NCBI RefSeq assembly: GCF_910592395.1
Contig: NC_088322.1
Span: 9,049,431-9,113,430, forward strand
Reading direction: 5' to 3'
DNA from: Lineus longissimus
Taxonomy: Eukaryota > Nemertea > Pilidiophora > Heteronemertea > Lineidae
Length of the DNA: 64,000 nucleotides
In this document: positions 13,601-26,516 of the stretch, piece after piece
Layout of the letters: each line of letters begins with the position of its first letter
How positions within the stretch are numbered: the stretch's first letter is position 1
Made by a program: the position numbers and the translations under genes
Notes under the pieces: generated by a model
What the model saw: only the letters and a program-made list of their open reading frames with translations
The model's database searches: none
Told to the model about the DNA's origin: nothing

Positions 13601-15931
13601 TGGTAGAAATTGACAATGATTACGGTCGAGGTTACAAATGCCTGCCACAGACATGATAGACTAGGTGGCTTTTTAATTTTTGTTGCGATATTTCACTTTT
13701 GTAACCGGACTTGCCATAGTCCGCACTGACTATATTGCCTATTTTGTGGGAGGATGGCCATTCTTCCCACATCAGTTTGTTGTTGGTGTTGCTGTTGCAT
13801 GTGCGGACAGGGACAGGCAGACTAAGAAGAATACTGTAAACCGCCAAATGTACACAGCTGCTGGTTTGGCGATTGGCAAAGAACTTTAGAAAATCAAAAA
13901 ATTCTATGATTATTTTTTTATAGATAATGAAATTCCTTCAGAATTTTTCCATCAAAAGATATTAATTCTTTACAATTTCAATTTTCTCGGATAATGGTTC
14001 TTCGAAATCCACGAAGGGGATAAGACCGAAAAAATTGGGTAATTTAGGGTTGTCTCTGCAGGCTAGGAATTGTTTTATTGTTTTGTTAACTGCAAGTGAG
14101 GTGGGAGGGAGAACAACCATCCCGGTAGAACTGTCTTTATCGGATTCGAACCCATCACCATTAAAGATAAATAGTAGACCACCTACATGTAGATCATTGT
14201 CTGTGACATTTGGAACCAAGGGCTGTTTGCCGACCTCATTGACATGATACTCTTTCTATGATATTGGCGATATTTTGTTTTGGGAGGTTTGGAGAGTAAA
14301 AAAAAGATCGAAACCCACAACGATGCGATTACAAGGCCTTCAGTAGATATATAGACGTCTTGACATTTGGAGGTTCTAAATAAAAGCTCAGTGAGACACT
14401 CATCTGACAATGCCGAAAATTTATCCAGCTAACAAAAAACGCCACGTCGTCTGGCCAAGAAAAATGTGGAGAGTGACATCATGTTTATTTTTAGCGGTGT
14501 GATTAATGGTCGTCTTAAAATAAAGCAACTTGAAAAGTGAAGGTCAACGAATAAAATGTCACCATCAATATTGAAAGACCCTCATTTAATTTACACTTAA
14601 CGGATTTACATGGTCTCATAGTATAGTTAAGTTTGTTGATCATAGTGCCACTCCTAATATTCAGTTGACTATAGTATATGCATGCAGTTGGGCCCTTGGG
14701 TTGTGTTAGATTCAGCGGTACTTGTATTCCTCATTCAAGTGTGCTTTGAGATAGGAGCGACCACTGTCGGCGACTGAGCGTAACTAATTTGACCTACTTG
14801 ACTCCTACCTTTAGCCTCCCTTTAATAGATATTACAACTGGTGGGATTAGTTGAAGCGGGGTATAATATTTCAGGATAGTGAAGCCATCAGCAGAGGAAA
14901 TGGATGTAGCTGTTTTTATAATTGGGAATTGTGACTGGAAGCAGTGGAAGTGCAGTCTGGAAGATGTGATATTTTCTAATTGGAAAAGTGGGAAGAACAT
15001 GCGCAGACTTTTGCTGACATTTATAAACCTTTCATTTTGTTTTTGCAAAGCAAGCATTGTAGATCAAAAGAAGTAAAATCGCAAAGCTATACATGTATAT
15101 GTTTGATTGGAATGCAATTTGGCTTCGATAACGAAAAGCTTGATACCAATGCTTAAAAATGACCTGGCTGTTCTGTCAAGTCACGTTAGGAGAAAATTGA
15201 GTAAAAAGGTGTAAAATTAACAAAAGGTGTTCTCAAAAATCATAGTCATCCAGCTTCTTAAGTAGTTTGTAGGCTGTTTTTAAGTTGTTTTCATCTCTCT
15301 TTTAATTCTCAAGCAACACTCATTTCCACGTTTCATCTTAAATGTAATTCTGTGCAGAATTGATTCATCCCAAAAAGAGATACGACTCTCGCTCATGAAT
15401 TTTTGTCTATTCTAATACATGTATCAAATGGCCATGTGCATATTTCGGAGTCTTGAATATTCAAACTCGGTCTTAGTTTGGTGTAACAAGAGTATTTGCG
15501 CTGCAAACAAATAGCTTTTATTATTGGAAAACACATTACTCTTCATCTGTCTATACAATGATTCACGGCAAGGAGAATATGTATTGACGTATGGCGATAC
15601 CTCAATGAAAGGTCACATAGATGCGATTTCAGGGGTCAAAACAAACGCTTGGTATTGGCATTAGTAATATCTCGGAACGTGTCTCGACCTTTTTGTACGA
15701 CTGACTCCAGGTAGTTTACAGGGAACCAGGCGTGTCATCCGACTTTTTCCTGTCAAAGATCATCAGGGGCGTGCCAAAAGAGGTCAACAGAGACATGAAC
15801 TTTGTGATGACAATAATACCGTCTGAAATTTGCAAAATAGTCAACATTTGTCTCTTGTCTGACCTTTGTAAATATCTCCTTTGCTCTAGTTGAGAAATGT
15901 TTGGCGACGTCTGGCGTTGTATCCTCAAGGG

Positions 15932-15991
15932 ATTGATTTGAACTTTGACATGAGTCATTTTAGGATTGATCTGAACTTTGACATGAGTCAT
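15932..15991. repeat. 33-bp tandem duplication
   Basis: ATTGATTTGAACTTTGACAT plus GAGTCAT is repeated 33 nt later with one substitution in the shared part, so the copy looks recent. Confidence 0.7.
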
Positions 15992-16330
15992 ATGTTTGCC
16001 GAAATGCACTGGCTGCATGTGTGGTTGGGGGATGTTGAGGAGCGTCTGGGATATCTGACCTATGATTTGTAAGCCTGCCGAGGGTATAAATGCGAGGAGT
16101 TGATCTCGTAAAATCACTGCTGATATAGATTAGGATGCTGTGTTGTTATTTGTTGTATCTATGTTTCGAGTCACTGGATTCGGTACAGTACTTGTGGAAT
16201 TCAAATTCTATAGTGCATATTCAAAATCCAATCAATTTATTGGATATGCTTGTGTTAACATTGACCAATCGGATAGTGAATTTGGGCCAAATCTTCTTGC
16301 AGTTTGATATTAATCTTATCAATAGGCATT

Positions 16331-16650
16331 TTTGCTACACTCAGTTTTCATCTCAATCAGAGTTTCAATTGCAAAGTCCAATTCTGCTAGCTGCTATCCG
16401 ATTTTCCATTCGAAATTCAGTTTGTGCTGCACTCAGATTTTTCATCCCAAATTTAATTCTTGCTGCACTCAGATTTCAATTCGGTTGTTCTCAGGATTTC
16501 CATTTTGCTGCAGTCTTCCATTACACTGCTCTACTTAGATTTTCCATCCAAAGTTCCATTTTTTGTGCACTCAGACATTTGACTCCAACTTCCATTCACT
16601 GGCGCAACTGATTTTCCCTATTCCAAATTTCATATGTGCTACGCTGGGCC
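16331..16650. repeat. Degenerate ~37-bp tandem repeat
   Basis: Variants of TGCTGCACTCAGATTTTCC followed by ATCCAAATTCAATT recur about eight times. The unit length is not a multiple of three; an accidental open frame of 158 codons (16135-16611) is partly made of it and is not called as a gene. Confidence 0.55.
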
Positions 16651-16756
16651 TTTCTACATTATAAAGAACTATTTTTGTTATCTTTTGGGTACAACAAATT
16701 TTGCATTTCCTGGTAAGTTTGCCTGGAAATTCCTGTAATACCACAGTCCTTAACCT

Positions 16757-16985
16757 GCAGATGAGCGATATGTGTTGCTGCAACCTGCAATCGTGATGTG
16801 ACCGCATACAACAAAAATATATATATTTACGGTGGTCATTGCGGGTGACTGCAGCAAGAATCAATTGTCGCGCTGTGACCTGTGGTTAATATAAAACCCA
16901 GCAAATACCAGTTATACCCGTATACGATCTGATCTGTTAATAGATTTAGCCATGCGTCTGGTCGCAGCGACAAAAATCACTCGTT
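16757..16985. mobile_element. Interspersed repeat family R1, copy B
   Basis: Carries GGTGGTCATTGCGGGTG, GCAGCAAGAATC, AAACCCAGCAAATACCAG, TTATACCCGTATACGA and GTCGCAGCGACAAAAATC, in the order of copies A (7736) and C (27240). No coding frame. Confidence 0.5.
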
Positions 16986-18179
16986 TCCAGGGCACTTTAG
17001 GTAATTAGCAAATGCCACTCTTCTTCAGTTATCGGTTATTATCAGTATCTATTATTGTCATGTTGATATACTCTTGACCGCAGATAGTATTAGATATGAC
17101 ACTCTCTTACATCCAATTTACTACCTAATTAACAGATGGAGTGGTCAGTAACCGATTTTGGATGGCGTCTGCGTGTAGTACAAATTGCCAAATATTCGTG
17201 GTCGTTTTAAGGCAATAAATATTCTTTGATTTGAAAAACTATAAGGAATTTGTCATCTTGAATCCCTCAAAATAAGCTGTGCATTTTTTGTCAACCAATG
17301 CGAATTGCCACATTTTCTGTTGAAATATCAGGTCTACAACATGCGTCTATTTGATGCCCTCCCACACTCCAAGCCACCAGAGCCTCTTCACCTCGCTTTT
17401 TCTCCCCCGAGCAGCTTCTTCGATAACCTCCTATTTCAATACTTGACTATCGGGTTCTAGGTGCAGGCATGCAGATAAATCGAGAATAATCTCTCGAGAT
17501 TTTTGTATAACGGTTTTTCCTTCGCTGATATGAAATTATTTTGTCGGATATGCATCTACCTTATTCCGAAAACCCCGTAATATGGACTAGGCATCATTTC
17601 ACCTGCCTGTGCATCAGTCAAAATGTGAAATCTTGGGTTGAATTTGAGGGGGTTTTGAATTATGAAAATACGCGTTGATTATAGTAATGTCCATTTGACA
17701 GAACAGCCTAAATGCTCGATGGGAAAAAAATTACCGTTTGGATCATTCATTCGATATATATCGATACATCTTTGAATAACTACTTATTAGTAAGTAAGTT
17801 CCCTCTTAATCAATGGCGAATACGAGAATGGAATCAATGAATATTGACAACAAGGATATGTTTAGTGCCCAAATGATAAGGGAGATAAAGACAACAATGA
17901 AATAGCCTAAGGATTGTCGATGTTTTCCTGCAGAAAGTTTTTTGATAGCTATTGGTTTTAACCACAGTAATGACATACATTATTTTGAGACGTATGAAAA
18001 TGTGGTACTGAATTGATTTTTGATCCTGTCTAAGTCTTGTCCAATATCTGGACCACAACTGAGAGACACAACATAAGCTTAAGAAGTGACTTGATAACTC
18101 AATAGGAATGATAGGGAAGTTGGTGTCTCATACGACTAAACCACACTCAATTTATGCATCCACTTAATCTTATTCTTCA

Positions 18180-18575
18180 GCGTTTGCTCTGCACTTGGAG
18201 ATGTACATGTTCTTCTCCACGGGGTATTCCTCTTTGAAGAGGGTAGGATCAGCACTTTTACGTACCACTTCAGTCAGGTGCCAGTTTGGTTTATTGACCT
18301 AGCGTCCCTGACTTCGGCCAGAGGTTGAGTCCATTGCAAGATACTCATGTTTCCCACTCGGTAGGGGACTTTTACTTGCCCTTGCATAGACACCAGGAAC
18401 GAAGGAGCTCGGTTAAAGTCTCATTCAACGACTATGAAGAGCAATTATAGTTCCTTGAAAGCCATGCCAATGCCAGTTCATCCAAAATACAATCCCGGGT
18501 TCTCCCCAGGATCGAATCTTGGCCCTTTTGTGTGGTAACCAGATATGTTATCCACTAGACTATGAGGTTCTTTAC
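18180..18575 (-). mobile_element. tRNA-derived SINE
   Basis: Reading the minus strand from about 18575, TAGTCTAGTGGATAACA (A-box-like) is followed 30-40 nt later by AAGATTCGATCCTGG (B-box-like), the two internal RNA polymerase III promoter boxes of a tRNA head. A non-tRNA body of about 320 nt follows to 18180. The head layout is established for SINEs; the family name is not determined. Confidence 0.6.
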
Positions 18576-18970
18576 CTTTACAGTCGAGCAGGGGAAGAAT
18601 TATGGAATATGCCGCGATCTAAATGTCAACCACACAAACCTAAATCCAACCAATTCATTTTCAAAAAAGAAATTCCACGTTAAATTTGACAAGAACCATC
18701 TTCGAAGGATCTTGGTTGAACGGTTATAAATGATCTCAATGACTATCCATCATGTTCAAATGAAAGTGTCTGGCAAATTTTGCCATCAATCACACCGCTT
18801 CGTAAAATAGATTTGCGTAAAATTTCATGGAAAATTGCCGCAATCTATTGTAATTTTTGACTGATTAAAGCCAGCAGTAGGTAAGAGGAGCGCTTTGATG
18901 TTAGGTTGATCAGATTTCAGATATGGGTACAGAGCTGTGATAGTTTACCTTTCGTGATATGGCGCATGTG

Positions 18971-19187
18971 TTACTGTAAACCCGGATATATAAGTGACCA
19001 TTTTTTTCGCAGTTTCGAGAAATTGCAACTTTTGGAATACATTTGATATAGAGTTTTGACAACCCAGTAAACTTCAATTAGATTTCCATATTCGCAGCCA
19101 CATATTTTCGTGATTACCCGTAACTGCCAACAAAATTTGAAAAATAAAAGGTACACGGATATTTCTGGGTTTGCCGTATGATCATAC
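18971..19187. mobile_element. Possible MITE, about 215 bp
   Basis: Left end TGTAAACCCGGATATATAAG; right end, reverse complemented, GGCAAACCCAGAAATATCCG. Both share AAACCC plus an ATAT block, consistent with decayed terminal inverted repeats. No coding frame is inside. Confidence 0.35.
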
Positions 19188-19827
19188 AGTGTGCATAAGA
19201 TTCCCATAGATCAGGCCATTTGGCCAGATATACTTTTAAAGTGTGATTGTCCTCTATCATCGCCTATATGCAAATAAACAGCCACTGTAACAATGAAGTG
19301 TTATAAGCAAACCCTTTCAATTAGATCAAAATATACTTCGACGAGCATTTTGACATATAACATCACCAGTGGGCCTTTTTCATTACCCCATTCTGCTGCC
19401 GGCATTGTATCAAATGATCACAATCATACATATAGAATAACTGTAATTGTATCAAGTAGCACTGATCTAATATATTGGAAGATGCTTGAGTTTCATATTA
19501 GGAAGGACATGTGGGAGGCAGATTTACCGAGTTGGTGCTTTTCACTGTGATGAGTCCACTGAATTTGGTCACATCATATCATTGTCGGAGATGCTGAGAA
19601 ATGTTATATCTCAATAATTGCCATTCGATCTTTATGATACTTATACCTCTTACTACTCTCGACATGAAGTCGCATAGGTTTAGTTCATTCAAAACTTCAT
19701 TCCGACAACGTTCCTCTTGAAAAATGCTGGGAACTCACGCAAACGTCAAACGCTGAAAATTGATAAACCATACTTTTACCAATATCGAACTTGAACAATT
19801 AACAATTAATCAACTCGTTTTTAAAAA

Positions 19828-20275
19828 AAGCAATTTTGTACTTGGATGATAAGGAATCATCAATCACCATCAATCCATGTATAAAAAAAATTTGGATTTG
19901 GTTATTTTAATATCTGTTTTGTTTTAAGTCATGTGGCTGATAAAACATCCATTCCTTAAAAACCATTATTTTTTAGCAATTTTAGACTTCGATGATTGAC
20001 CATGCACGTTGCTTCAAGCAATTTTGGACTTTGATGATGATATATGGAATCCTGGGCTTGGTTTATTGACCAGTCATCTTGTGTTAAGCTGTTTTCGACT
20101 ACGATGATGATCTATCCATTGTGTTTTCTGCAATTTCTGACTTGGGGTGTTAATCAATCTTGCATTCAGTAATTTAGGGCTTGGATGCTTATTCATTCAT
20201 CTAGTTTTAAGCAATTCTGAACTTGAATGATTAACCATCCATCTTGCATTAAGCAATTCTGGACTTATCTATTCA
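19828..20275. repeat. 42-bp tandem repeat array, degenerate
   Basis: Variants of AAGCAATTNTGGACTTGGATG followed by TTGACCATCCATCTTGCATT recur with anchors near 19977, 20019, 20047, 20089, 20131, 20170, 20212 and 20254. Spacing is 42 nt, with one 39 and one 28 step; an isolated copy is at 19828. Confidence 0.7.
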
Positions 20276-20334
20276 ACTACTGATATTACTGTGGATTATA
20301 CAAACCATCAATTTCCTTTTAAGCACAAAAAGTT

Positions 20335-20356
20335 ATGATGTCACAGGAGGCCTTAG
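20335..20356 (+). CDS. Candidate short first coding exon (MMSQEAL)
   Basis: Two adjacent ATGs open a 22-nt frame ending in CCTTAG before GTAAGTG, a near-consensus donor, in phase 1. Joined to the phase-1 acceptor at 27555 it would start a protein MMSQEALG-TGSLTV. Support is only the donor, the start and the phase match; so short a frame can arise by chance. No promoter is evident, although the 42-bp repeat block ends about 60 nt upstream. Confidence 0.22.
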
Positions 20357-20576
20357 GTAAGTGTAGTATGATGAATTTGTGAATGTTTTTACCCTCATTT
20401 GATTGTTTACCCACAATACATAACTGTACAGATTGAGTTGCTGACTATGATAATTATCATAGTCCATCTCGGGTACACGCTATCTCACACATTTCCGCAT
20501 GGGGGTGGTGTGCAGTTCTCATCACATAGAGAGGTATCTTGCACCGTGTGATCTGTTTAAATAATGGCCGGGTCTA

Positions 20577-20722
20577 TTTGGTAAGCGGCTCGCCGAACAG
20601 GCATCTTTTTTTGCCCTGCTTGGAGAGCCGCTTGCCAAACAGCACTAAAAATCAACTCTGTTCGGCAAGCCGGGCTTGCCAAACAGGGCAAAAATACTAC
20701 CCTCTTTGGCGAGCCGGAGAGG
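20577..20722. repeat. Cluster of GC-rich palindromes (TTTGGCAAGCC family)
   Basis: Four units at 20577-20600, 20616-20642, 20660-20684 and 20702-20722 are variants of a palindrome whose arms are GTTTGGCAAGCC and GGCTTGCCAAAC. The 20660 unit has 12-nt arms with one mismatch around a single G. The GC content contrasts sharply with the flanks. Confidence 0.75.
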
Positions 20723-20751
20723 TTACAACATGTTGGCCAATCAGAGAGCAG

Positions 20752-20759
20752 TGACGTCA
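20752..20759. promoter_or_regulatory. Full CRE-like palindrome TGACGTCA
   Basis: Exact consensus, 30 nt after the palindrome cluster and next to a CCAAT-type word (GGCCAATCAG at 20736). The pairing is promoter-like, but no start site or gene is seen right after it. Confidence 0.25.
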
Positions 20760-21070
20760 TATTCGAATTGATATGCGCATATTTAACAATGGCCGACTTC
20801 CCGCTCTCGATTCAATTTCTGTTACTAAACTCGGGTTTTGGTCATTAATCCATGAAGAAGCATGTACATGTACATGATTGTATGGATTTACAAAATAAAG
20901 TCATAAACGTGATTTAACTGATAAGCATGTTAAATGCATTAGTGTGCATTTCTAAAGGCGTTTCACTGTAACTCCAGTGTTGCTGACCGTGTTGCCACGA
21001 ATGATAATGAGCTCCTGGATGGTTGAATATGCATGAGTTCGGCTCTCCATTCAGGACAAGAAAAAGTCGC

Positions 21071-21098
21071 TGTTTGGTAAGCCGGGCTTGCCAAGTAG
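21071..21098. repeat. Solo palindrome of the 20.6-kb family
   Basis: TGTTTGGTAAGCC, a central G and GGCTTGCCAAG form the same palindrome as the cluster about 350 nt upstream. Confidence 0.65.
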
Positions 21099-22639
21099 TC
21101 ACTTCCTTAAATAATATAAGATATAGCCGATGCTATTGTTATCTACTCACACATTCGAGGTTGTGACTAGAACACAATGGAAGGGCCAGCTTACCCCCAC
21201 TGCAAGTTTTCCCTATTTTACCTTCAGTGCACCGAGACGAATTATCGTTGACTGCTACATACATGTACTCCACAGCCTCGAAATATTTCTAAATTGAGAT
21301 CTTGTTGCCAAGTTGTACAGTTTTGTTGTATTTCAGCTAATCTAACTAACCTTGTCTATACTACGACGATTGTTTTACTTTTGCACTTCATCAGTTTTGC
21401 TTTAATTGGAATGCTTTATCTTGTTCATTTACTTCGATCATGGATTAATCAGTGTTCCTCTTCTTTAGGTTTTAATTGATTTTACTTCAGACTATCAGGA
21501 TTGAAGAATTTGATGTTATTCCTTTACAAAAAGCATGGTTTTCTTCTATTTATCAAACGTTCATGTATAAGTTTGCATCACTATACTCTTTTCTAATTGC
21601 ATGTTATCTTGACATTTGTTCCCCTCAGACTAAAAACTGATTTCAATAGTGTTGTTTTCACTTGCGTGCGTATCTATCATTTTCTGATCCACCAAGGCCG
21701 GGTTCATATAGAGCCAACACGACTTGCGCTGTTTTGCTGCAAAGCCATAAAAACCATGCAGCTGTGACACGCGAATATACCTGAACCTATTCCCCATCGA
21801 ACAAGTATCACATCAGACTGATTGTGTTTTGACCTCCGCCTGATTAATGCATATAATCAGTGAGATGACGTGGAGCAGTAATGTGAACAGCTGATGTCGC
21901 AAAGTCAGGTCTTTTCTTCCTGTAATCTCCTCTTCATTATTATATCAGGCATGTTTTTCAAAGGTGCTTATACGTTGTCTTCCAATCTCACAAGTTGAGC
22001 CTGAACAGAACTAAAGTGAAATTAGAAAACGACGTCCTTTGGTAAAAAGTCATGTAGCGCAATGGAGGCAATCTCTCTTTGGAAATTAAGGTCACTGAGC
22101 TGTAAGATGATTTCGGAACAGTCTTGACACATTTGTAAAGTGTTCTTTTTAAAGTTTAGGGTCTGTAGGTACATAGTCTGATATCGACTCATCTTGACCC
22201 TCAAGCCTTGGATCCACTCCGCCGACCCGGACTCCGTTTAATACACCAACCCTTGACGCAATACGCAGATCTGCCTGTATAAGTTGGTTCTGTTATTCCT
22301 CACTAGATCGCACGCTACCGCCGATATTAACCAATCAGAAGGCCTTTAACTGGAGCACACTTTGATATGATCCAAACAACCTCGCTTCTAGTCTTCTACG
22401 TTCAAAAACACTGTGTCAAAAGTGTATATTGAACAGCATGCCAAGACTGGAGGCGAGAATAAAAATGACTCATTCATGAAAAATCACAATTTTGAAATCA
22501 GTGTTCTGATTGGCTCACCACAACTCGAGGCGCACGAGATACAGAATTATGGCATGCTTTTCTTCAGAGGTACGAGGCGAGGTAACGAACCGATTAACTC
22601 TGATGGTTCAGAATGATATCGACTATGAAAGAGGTATCA

Positions 22640-22862
22640 TTTGACTTTACGCTTAACCCCTGTCTATTGTGAAACCTTTCTGTATCTAGGCCTAGATGAG
22701 CCGCTCTATCAGCGTAACTACCTAAGTATTTCCGACAAGTGTCTGTTAATAACATGGGTGGAGTATAGCAGGTTAGGCAAAGAGACGTGCCAATAGTCTC
22801 ACGCCAACCATGGGGTTCAAACCAGTGCCCTCTTGGCCACTTACCCAAGCCATTACACAGAC
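22640..22862 (-). mobile_element. Probable tRNA-derived SINE
   Basis: On the minus strand TGGCTTGGGTAAGTGG and, about 20 nt on, GGTTTGAACCCCATGG resemble degenerate A and B boxes of a tRNA head; the body would extend toward 22640. The head is shortened between the boxes, so this copy is decayed. Confidence 0.4.
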
Positions 22863-25497
22863 TGACCTGTACCTACACACCTTCCATCATTGTCCATCAG
22901 GTTTCTCATCAAAACGATGACCAATTCGTCCCTCTCTCTGATCACTGCATCTAATCAAGTCAACGTGGGCAGCAGGTGCAATGTCATTTCGTATAATCAA
23001 AGCACAGGAGAGTGCAGCACAATCGATCAACACTGCAGTGACCTCCCGATCAAATCATCTCAGAAATTGGGTGGAGAGTTAAGAAACCCCTCGGCAGTCA
23101 CATTGTACTAAAATGACCAAGTGTTTTAGAAAATATTAGAACCTTTTGAGTTATAAATGATATCCCCTAAATAAAAAAGAAATGTTACAAGAAATAGTTT
23201 CCAATACCTTTTTGGACGTCAGAGTACATTAAACCAGAAACTGGTACTGTAGTGTAAGTCATCAAATTCCCATTGGGTGTATTTTGGCAAAAGTTGTAAA
23301 TAACATAAATTTCCTTAAAAAAAGGTTGGAATAGCCAATCGAGAGAAAAAATCATAATCTACCCACGAGAATCGTGAGCACTTTTATCTGATTTTGGAAA
23401 TTTTTGCGAATTGCAAAGATAAATGGATGCTGCAGTTTTCAGGTTTACAGTACTCGCATGGTCATCTCAGCAGAGATATTAGAACACAAAAGTGCCAAAT
23501 GTATTCTGAAGCACCGAGTATAATCTCACAAAGAGGCTGGAGAGTTGGGAAACCCCTGGGCGGTCTCCTTGCACAAGTAATCAGGGCTCGTTACAAGGTT
23601 TGAAAGGCGGCATCAGACACAAAGGGAAACAAGAACAAGGCATCAGCCACAAACATATCCGCTGGGTATGAAACAGGCAAAGGGCTATTAGGTTCGCAAC
23701 TTGCAACCAAGGCAAAGGGCCACGATGGTTCGCTTTCATTTAGTGCATCGATTGCAGCACTTTTTCATAAATGATCCTTGCACTAAGCTTGGTGAAGGAA
23801 GAAGGGAAATCTTGGATGCGCTTTTTATAGGTCGGCTGTTACGTTTTTTTGGCCAATGCAGATTTGCCTCACTTTCTGCATGATTTGTGTTTTCTGTCAT
23901 TTCTCGTTTTATCGTTTCATTTTACAGAACGTGAGAAATACATTAGTGTTGCATGATTGGAGGTTAAAAAAAGAATTTTTTTCAAACATAAAATATTTTA
24001 CCTCCAAAAAGTCTCTGGCTCCTGCTGAGTTGTTCGGCTTTCACAGGGTATTCATCGGGCAACAAGGTTCAATGAAAAGATAAAGCACTTCTGCTAAAGA
24101 GTTAAAAGAGATGACTAGTGTAATATGACCATTTTACTATTCACTGTACCTTTTATGGTGCAAGCGTAAACTGTAGTGTTGACCGTTCCCCGATTTAATG
24201 CTCATATCAATCGTAAATTTCGCCAAAAAAGAGACATTTATGATATCAAAAGCAGTATGTTGCCCTGATTAACTCTTCTCGATATGTTCGAGGAACTCAA
24301 ATCCAGCAACCATTGTTCATGTCCAATATAGCAATGTGGTCGTTATTCATGACACACCGTAAGGATGTTGACCATCGCTGGCATACGAAAACACAAAACG
24401 GTCCCACGGTGAATTATAACGCTCGTTGTTATTGGCTATATAGTGTCCTGGTACGACACTCAAGATTGTTAGAATAACAGCGGAATCGGCAATATCGGGA
24501 ACGAAAACAGACTAACGGTCCATTTGCTATGGATTGGTCGGTCACTTTTGCATAAGATTGACGGGTATGACAAGCCATTGTTGTAAATGAGTAGAGAATA
24601 TACATTTGTCTTGGTTTCAGGAATCCATTTGGAGGAAATTGGTAACGTTTGGCCATAAAGTCTTTCGGGCCGGGTCCTATACTGATCTTGTCCCTAGATG
24701 ACCGTAGCCCCAATGTAAATTGGTCCCCTTGACTCATGCTATCATACTCCTGGTACATCACTAACATGGCTGGGAGGGGGAATATCGCCCAAGCAATTAA
24801 AAGTTGCCTGATATCTTCGTCATGAAGACTGGAAAAGAGGGTCTCAGCTTTTTTTAGAGTAAGTGAGCTTTGTACTGTCAGACTTTGGCTGCCAACACTA
24901 ACTTTCGTGACGACATGATTTGAAATTCCATCTCTATATCCCCCTTTGAGGTTAGGTTAGATTGAAGATATGAGCAACACGTCGACTGCACTGTAATCAT
25001 CTCCATGTCCCGACAGACGGTGCACTGTAATTATCCACCGATACCCACAAGGCAATGAAGGGATGTCAAAATAATTGACATCCAGCAACTGTGTGGTTTA
25101 TCATAATATGTACAAGTATCACGGAGGGGAGGGAAATATGTCCGGTCCAACTTGACTCAAAGACCATAAATTCGGCAAAGCGGTAAAAAAACAGGAAAGC
25201 TACGAAAATCTTGTGCAGGTTGCCTCTACGTATGTGCATGGCGCCTTAATTAAACATGTTTAAACTCTTTCATGCCAGACTGAAGCGTGAAGGGAATGCC
25301 CATCCTTTATTAAATGTTGCTTGTTCGATGGGATCAGCTACTATGTAATGCCCTTGTTAGGTCAGAAATTATATGGGTGGGCCTCATGTGTGTTACAGAC
25401 TTTGGTCATCATCCCAAACCACCCTGATGTCCCAGCATAAGATTTTCTTCAGCACATTGGTTAGGGCACTGAAATGTCCTGCGACTCCACATCTTAC

Positions 25498-25586
25498 CAA
25501 TAACCATCATCAGCGTGTATATCACGACCCGAGCAGCCCCGGGTTCTAATATCACAGGTCAACATCCCTTGTTGACAAATCATCAT
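25498..25586 (-). CDS. Weak minus-strand exon candidate
   Basis: Read on the minus strand, ATG ATG at 25586 opens a frame (MMICQQGMLTCDIRTRG, then CSGRDIHADDGY) that ends TTATTG before GTAAGATG, a good donor. The local GC content is raised. It is the only minus-strand frame in the window I found with a strong donor at its end. Nothing else supports a minus-strand gene. Confidence 0.13.
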
Positions 25587-26516
25587 GCTCGCCGACGCTG
25601 CGAAACTCTATCAACATATGTTCTCGCTCCCGGCTACGCCATCACACGCCGATACGACTTGATTCGATTTCACGGTCAGTTGATGTCGACTTTATCTGTC
25701 TCATCAGAGATTGTATAGATCTGATTGCTGTGACCGTCGCGAGTATTATAACATTAATTGCGCATATTACAACAATAATAATCGTGTAATATTTCATATT
25801 CGTCGATACCAAGATAATTGGACTGAGCCAATTGGATATCCTCGAGTGAAAAGGACAGATCGCACAACTTTATTGTCCAAATATCGTGAGATATATTTAG
25901 CAGAATGTAATGATTCCTTGTAGTGTGCTTATACTTTCGTTGGGGATATCGCATATTGGTAATCCTTTTTGCGCTGGCTATCAAATCGATCATCAGGAAA
26001 AGCAATTTGTGACTGTACAAAGCATTGATCATGATGAAGAATGTTTTTGAATAGAATATGACATGTAAACATGTATATTTACATTGCAAGATGTATAGGG
26101 TTACTGTTTCTTTTATCTCGTGCACATAATGCAGGTTTTGTCTTTAGAACAAGACAAGGTTGCTTAAGGGGGATTTCACACGACCATGACTTTAGCTTAC
26201 TTTTTACCTTTTTACCGCATGAGAAAATGTACCATCTCTTTTCCTGTTTAAAAAGTTCGCGATCCGGCGATGTACCATCCATAGCCACTACTGTTTTCAT
26301 TGCATTGCAACATTCCATTCTGCTGTGCTACTCCTGCAAAATCTACTTTTTGGCCCGCCATTTTCCCTTGACATTTCCTTCTTTGGCCATCCAGAAGTAT
26401 AAATAGGATACCTAAATCATCTCCCTTATTGCATTCATTCCTGCATTGTCATGTGACGCATGTTTTCTGTACTTTAATTTTCATTAACCACACTGACCTC
26501 TGACCTTTCCACCCAG

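Noticed and set aside
14135-14160. B-box-like GGGTTCGAATCC on the minus strand inside an 85-codon frame
   Set aside because: No A-box at the right distance; the open frame has no other support.
15716-16117. 133-codon minus-strand frame with a repeated MTHVKVQINP
   Set aside because: The peptide repeat is only the 33-nt DNA duplication; no homologue recognised and no splice signals.
16135-16611. 158-codon open frame, plus strand
   Set aside because: Its second half is made of the 37-bp degenerate repeat, which is not a coding period.
22915-23111. Frame with SRCNVISYNQSTGECS, reminiscent of a PAN/apple domain fragment
   Set aside because: Only one short Cys motif, no clear exon borders, stop soon after; too little to support.
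24429-24767. 112-codon minus-strand frame
   Set aside because: Composition somewhat protein-like, but no domain, start context or exon structure.
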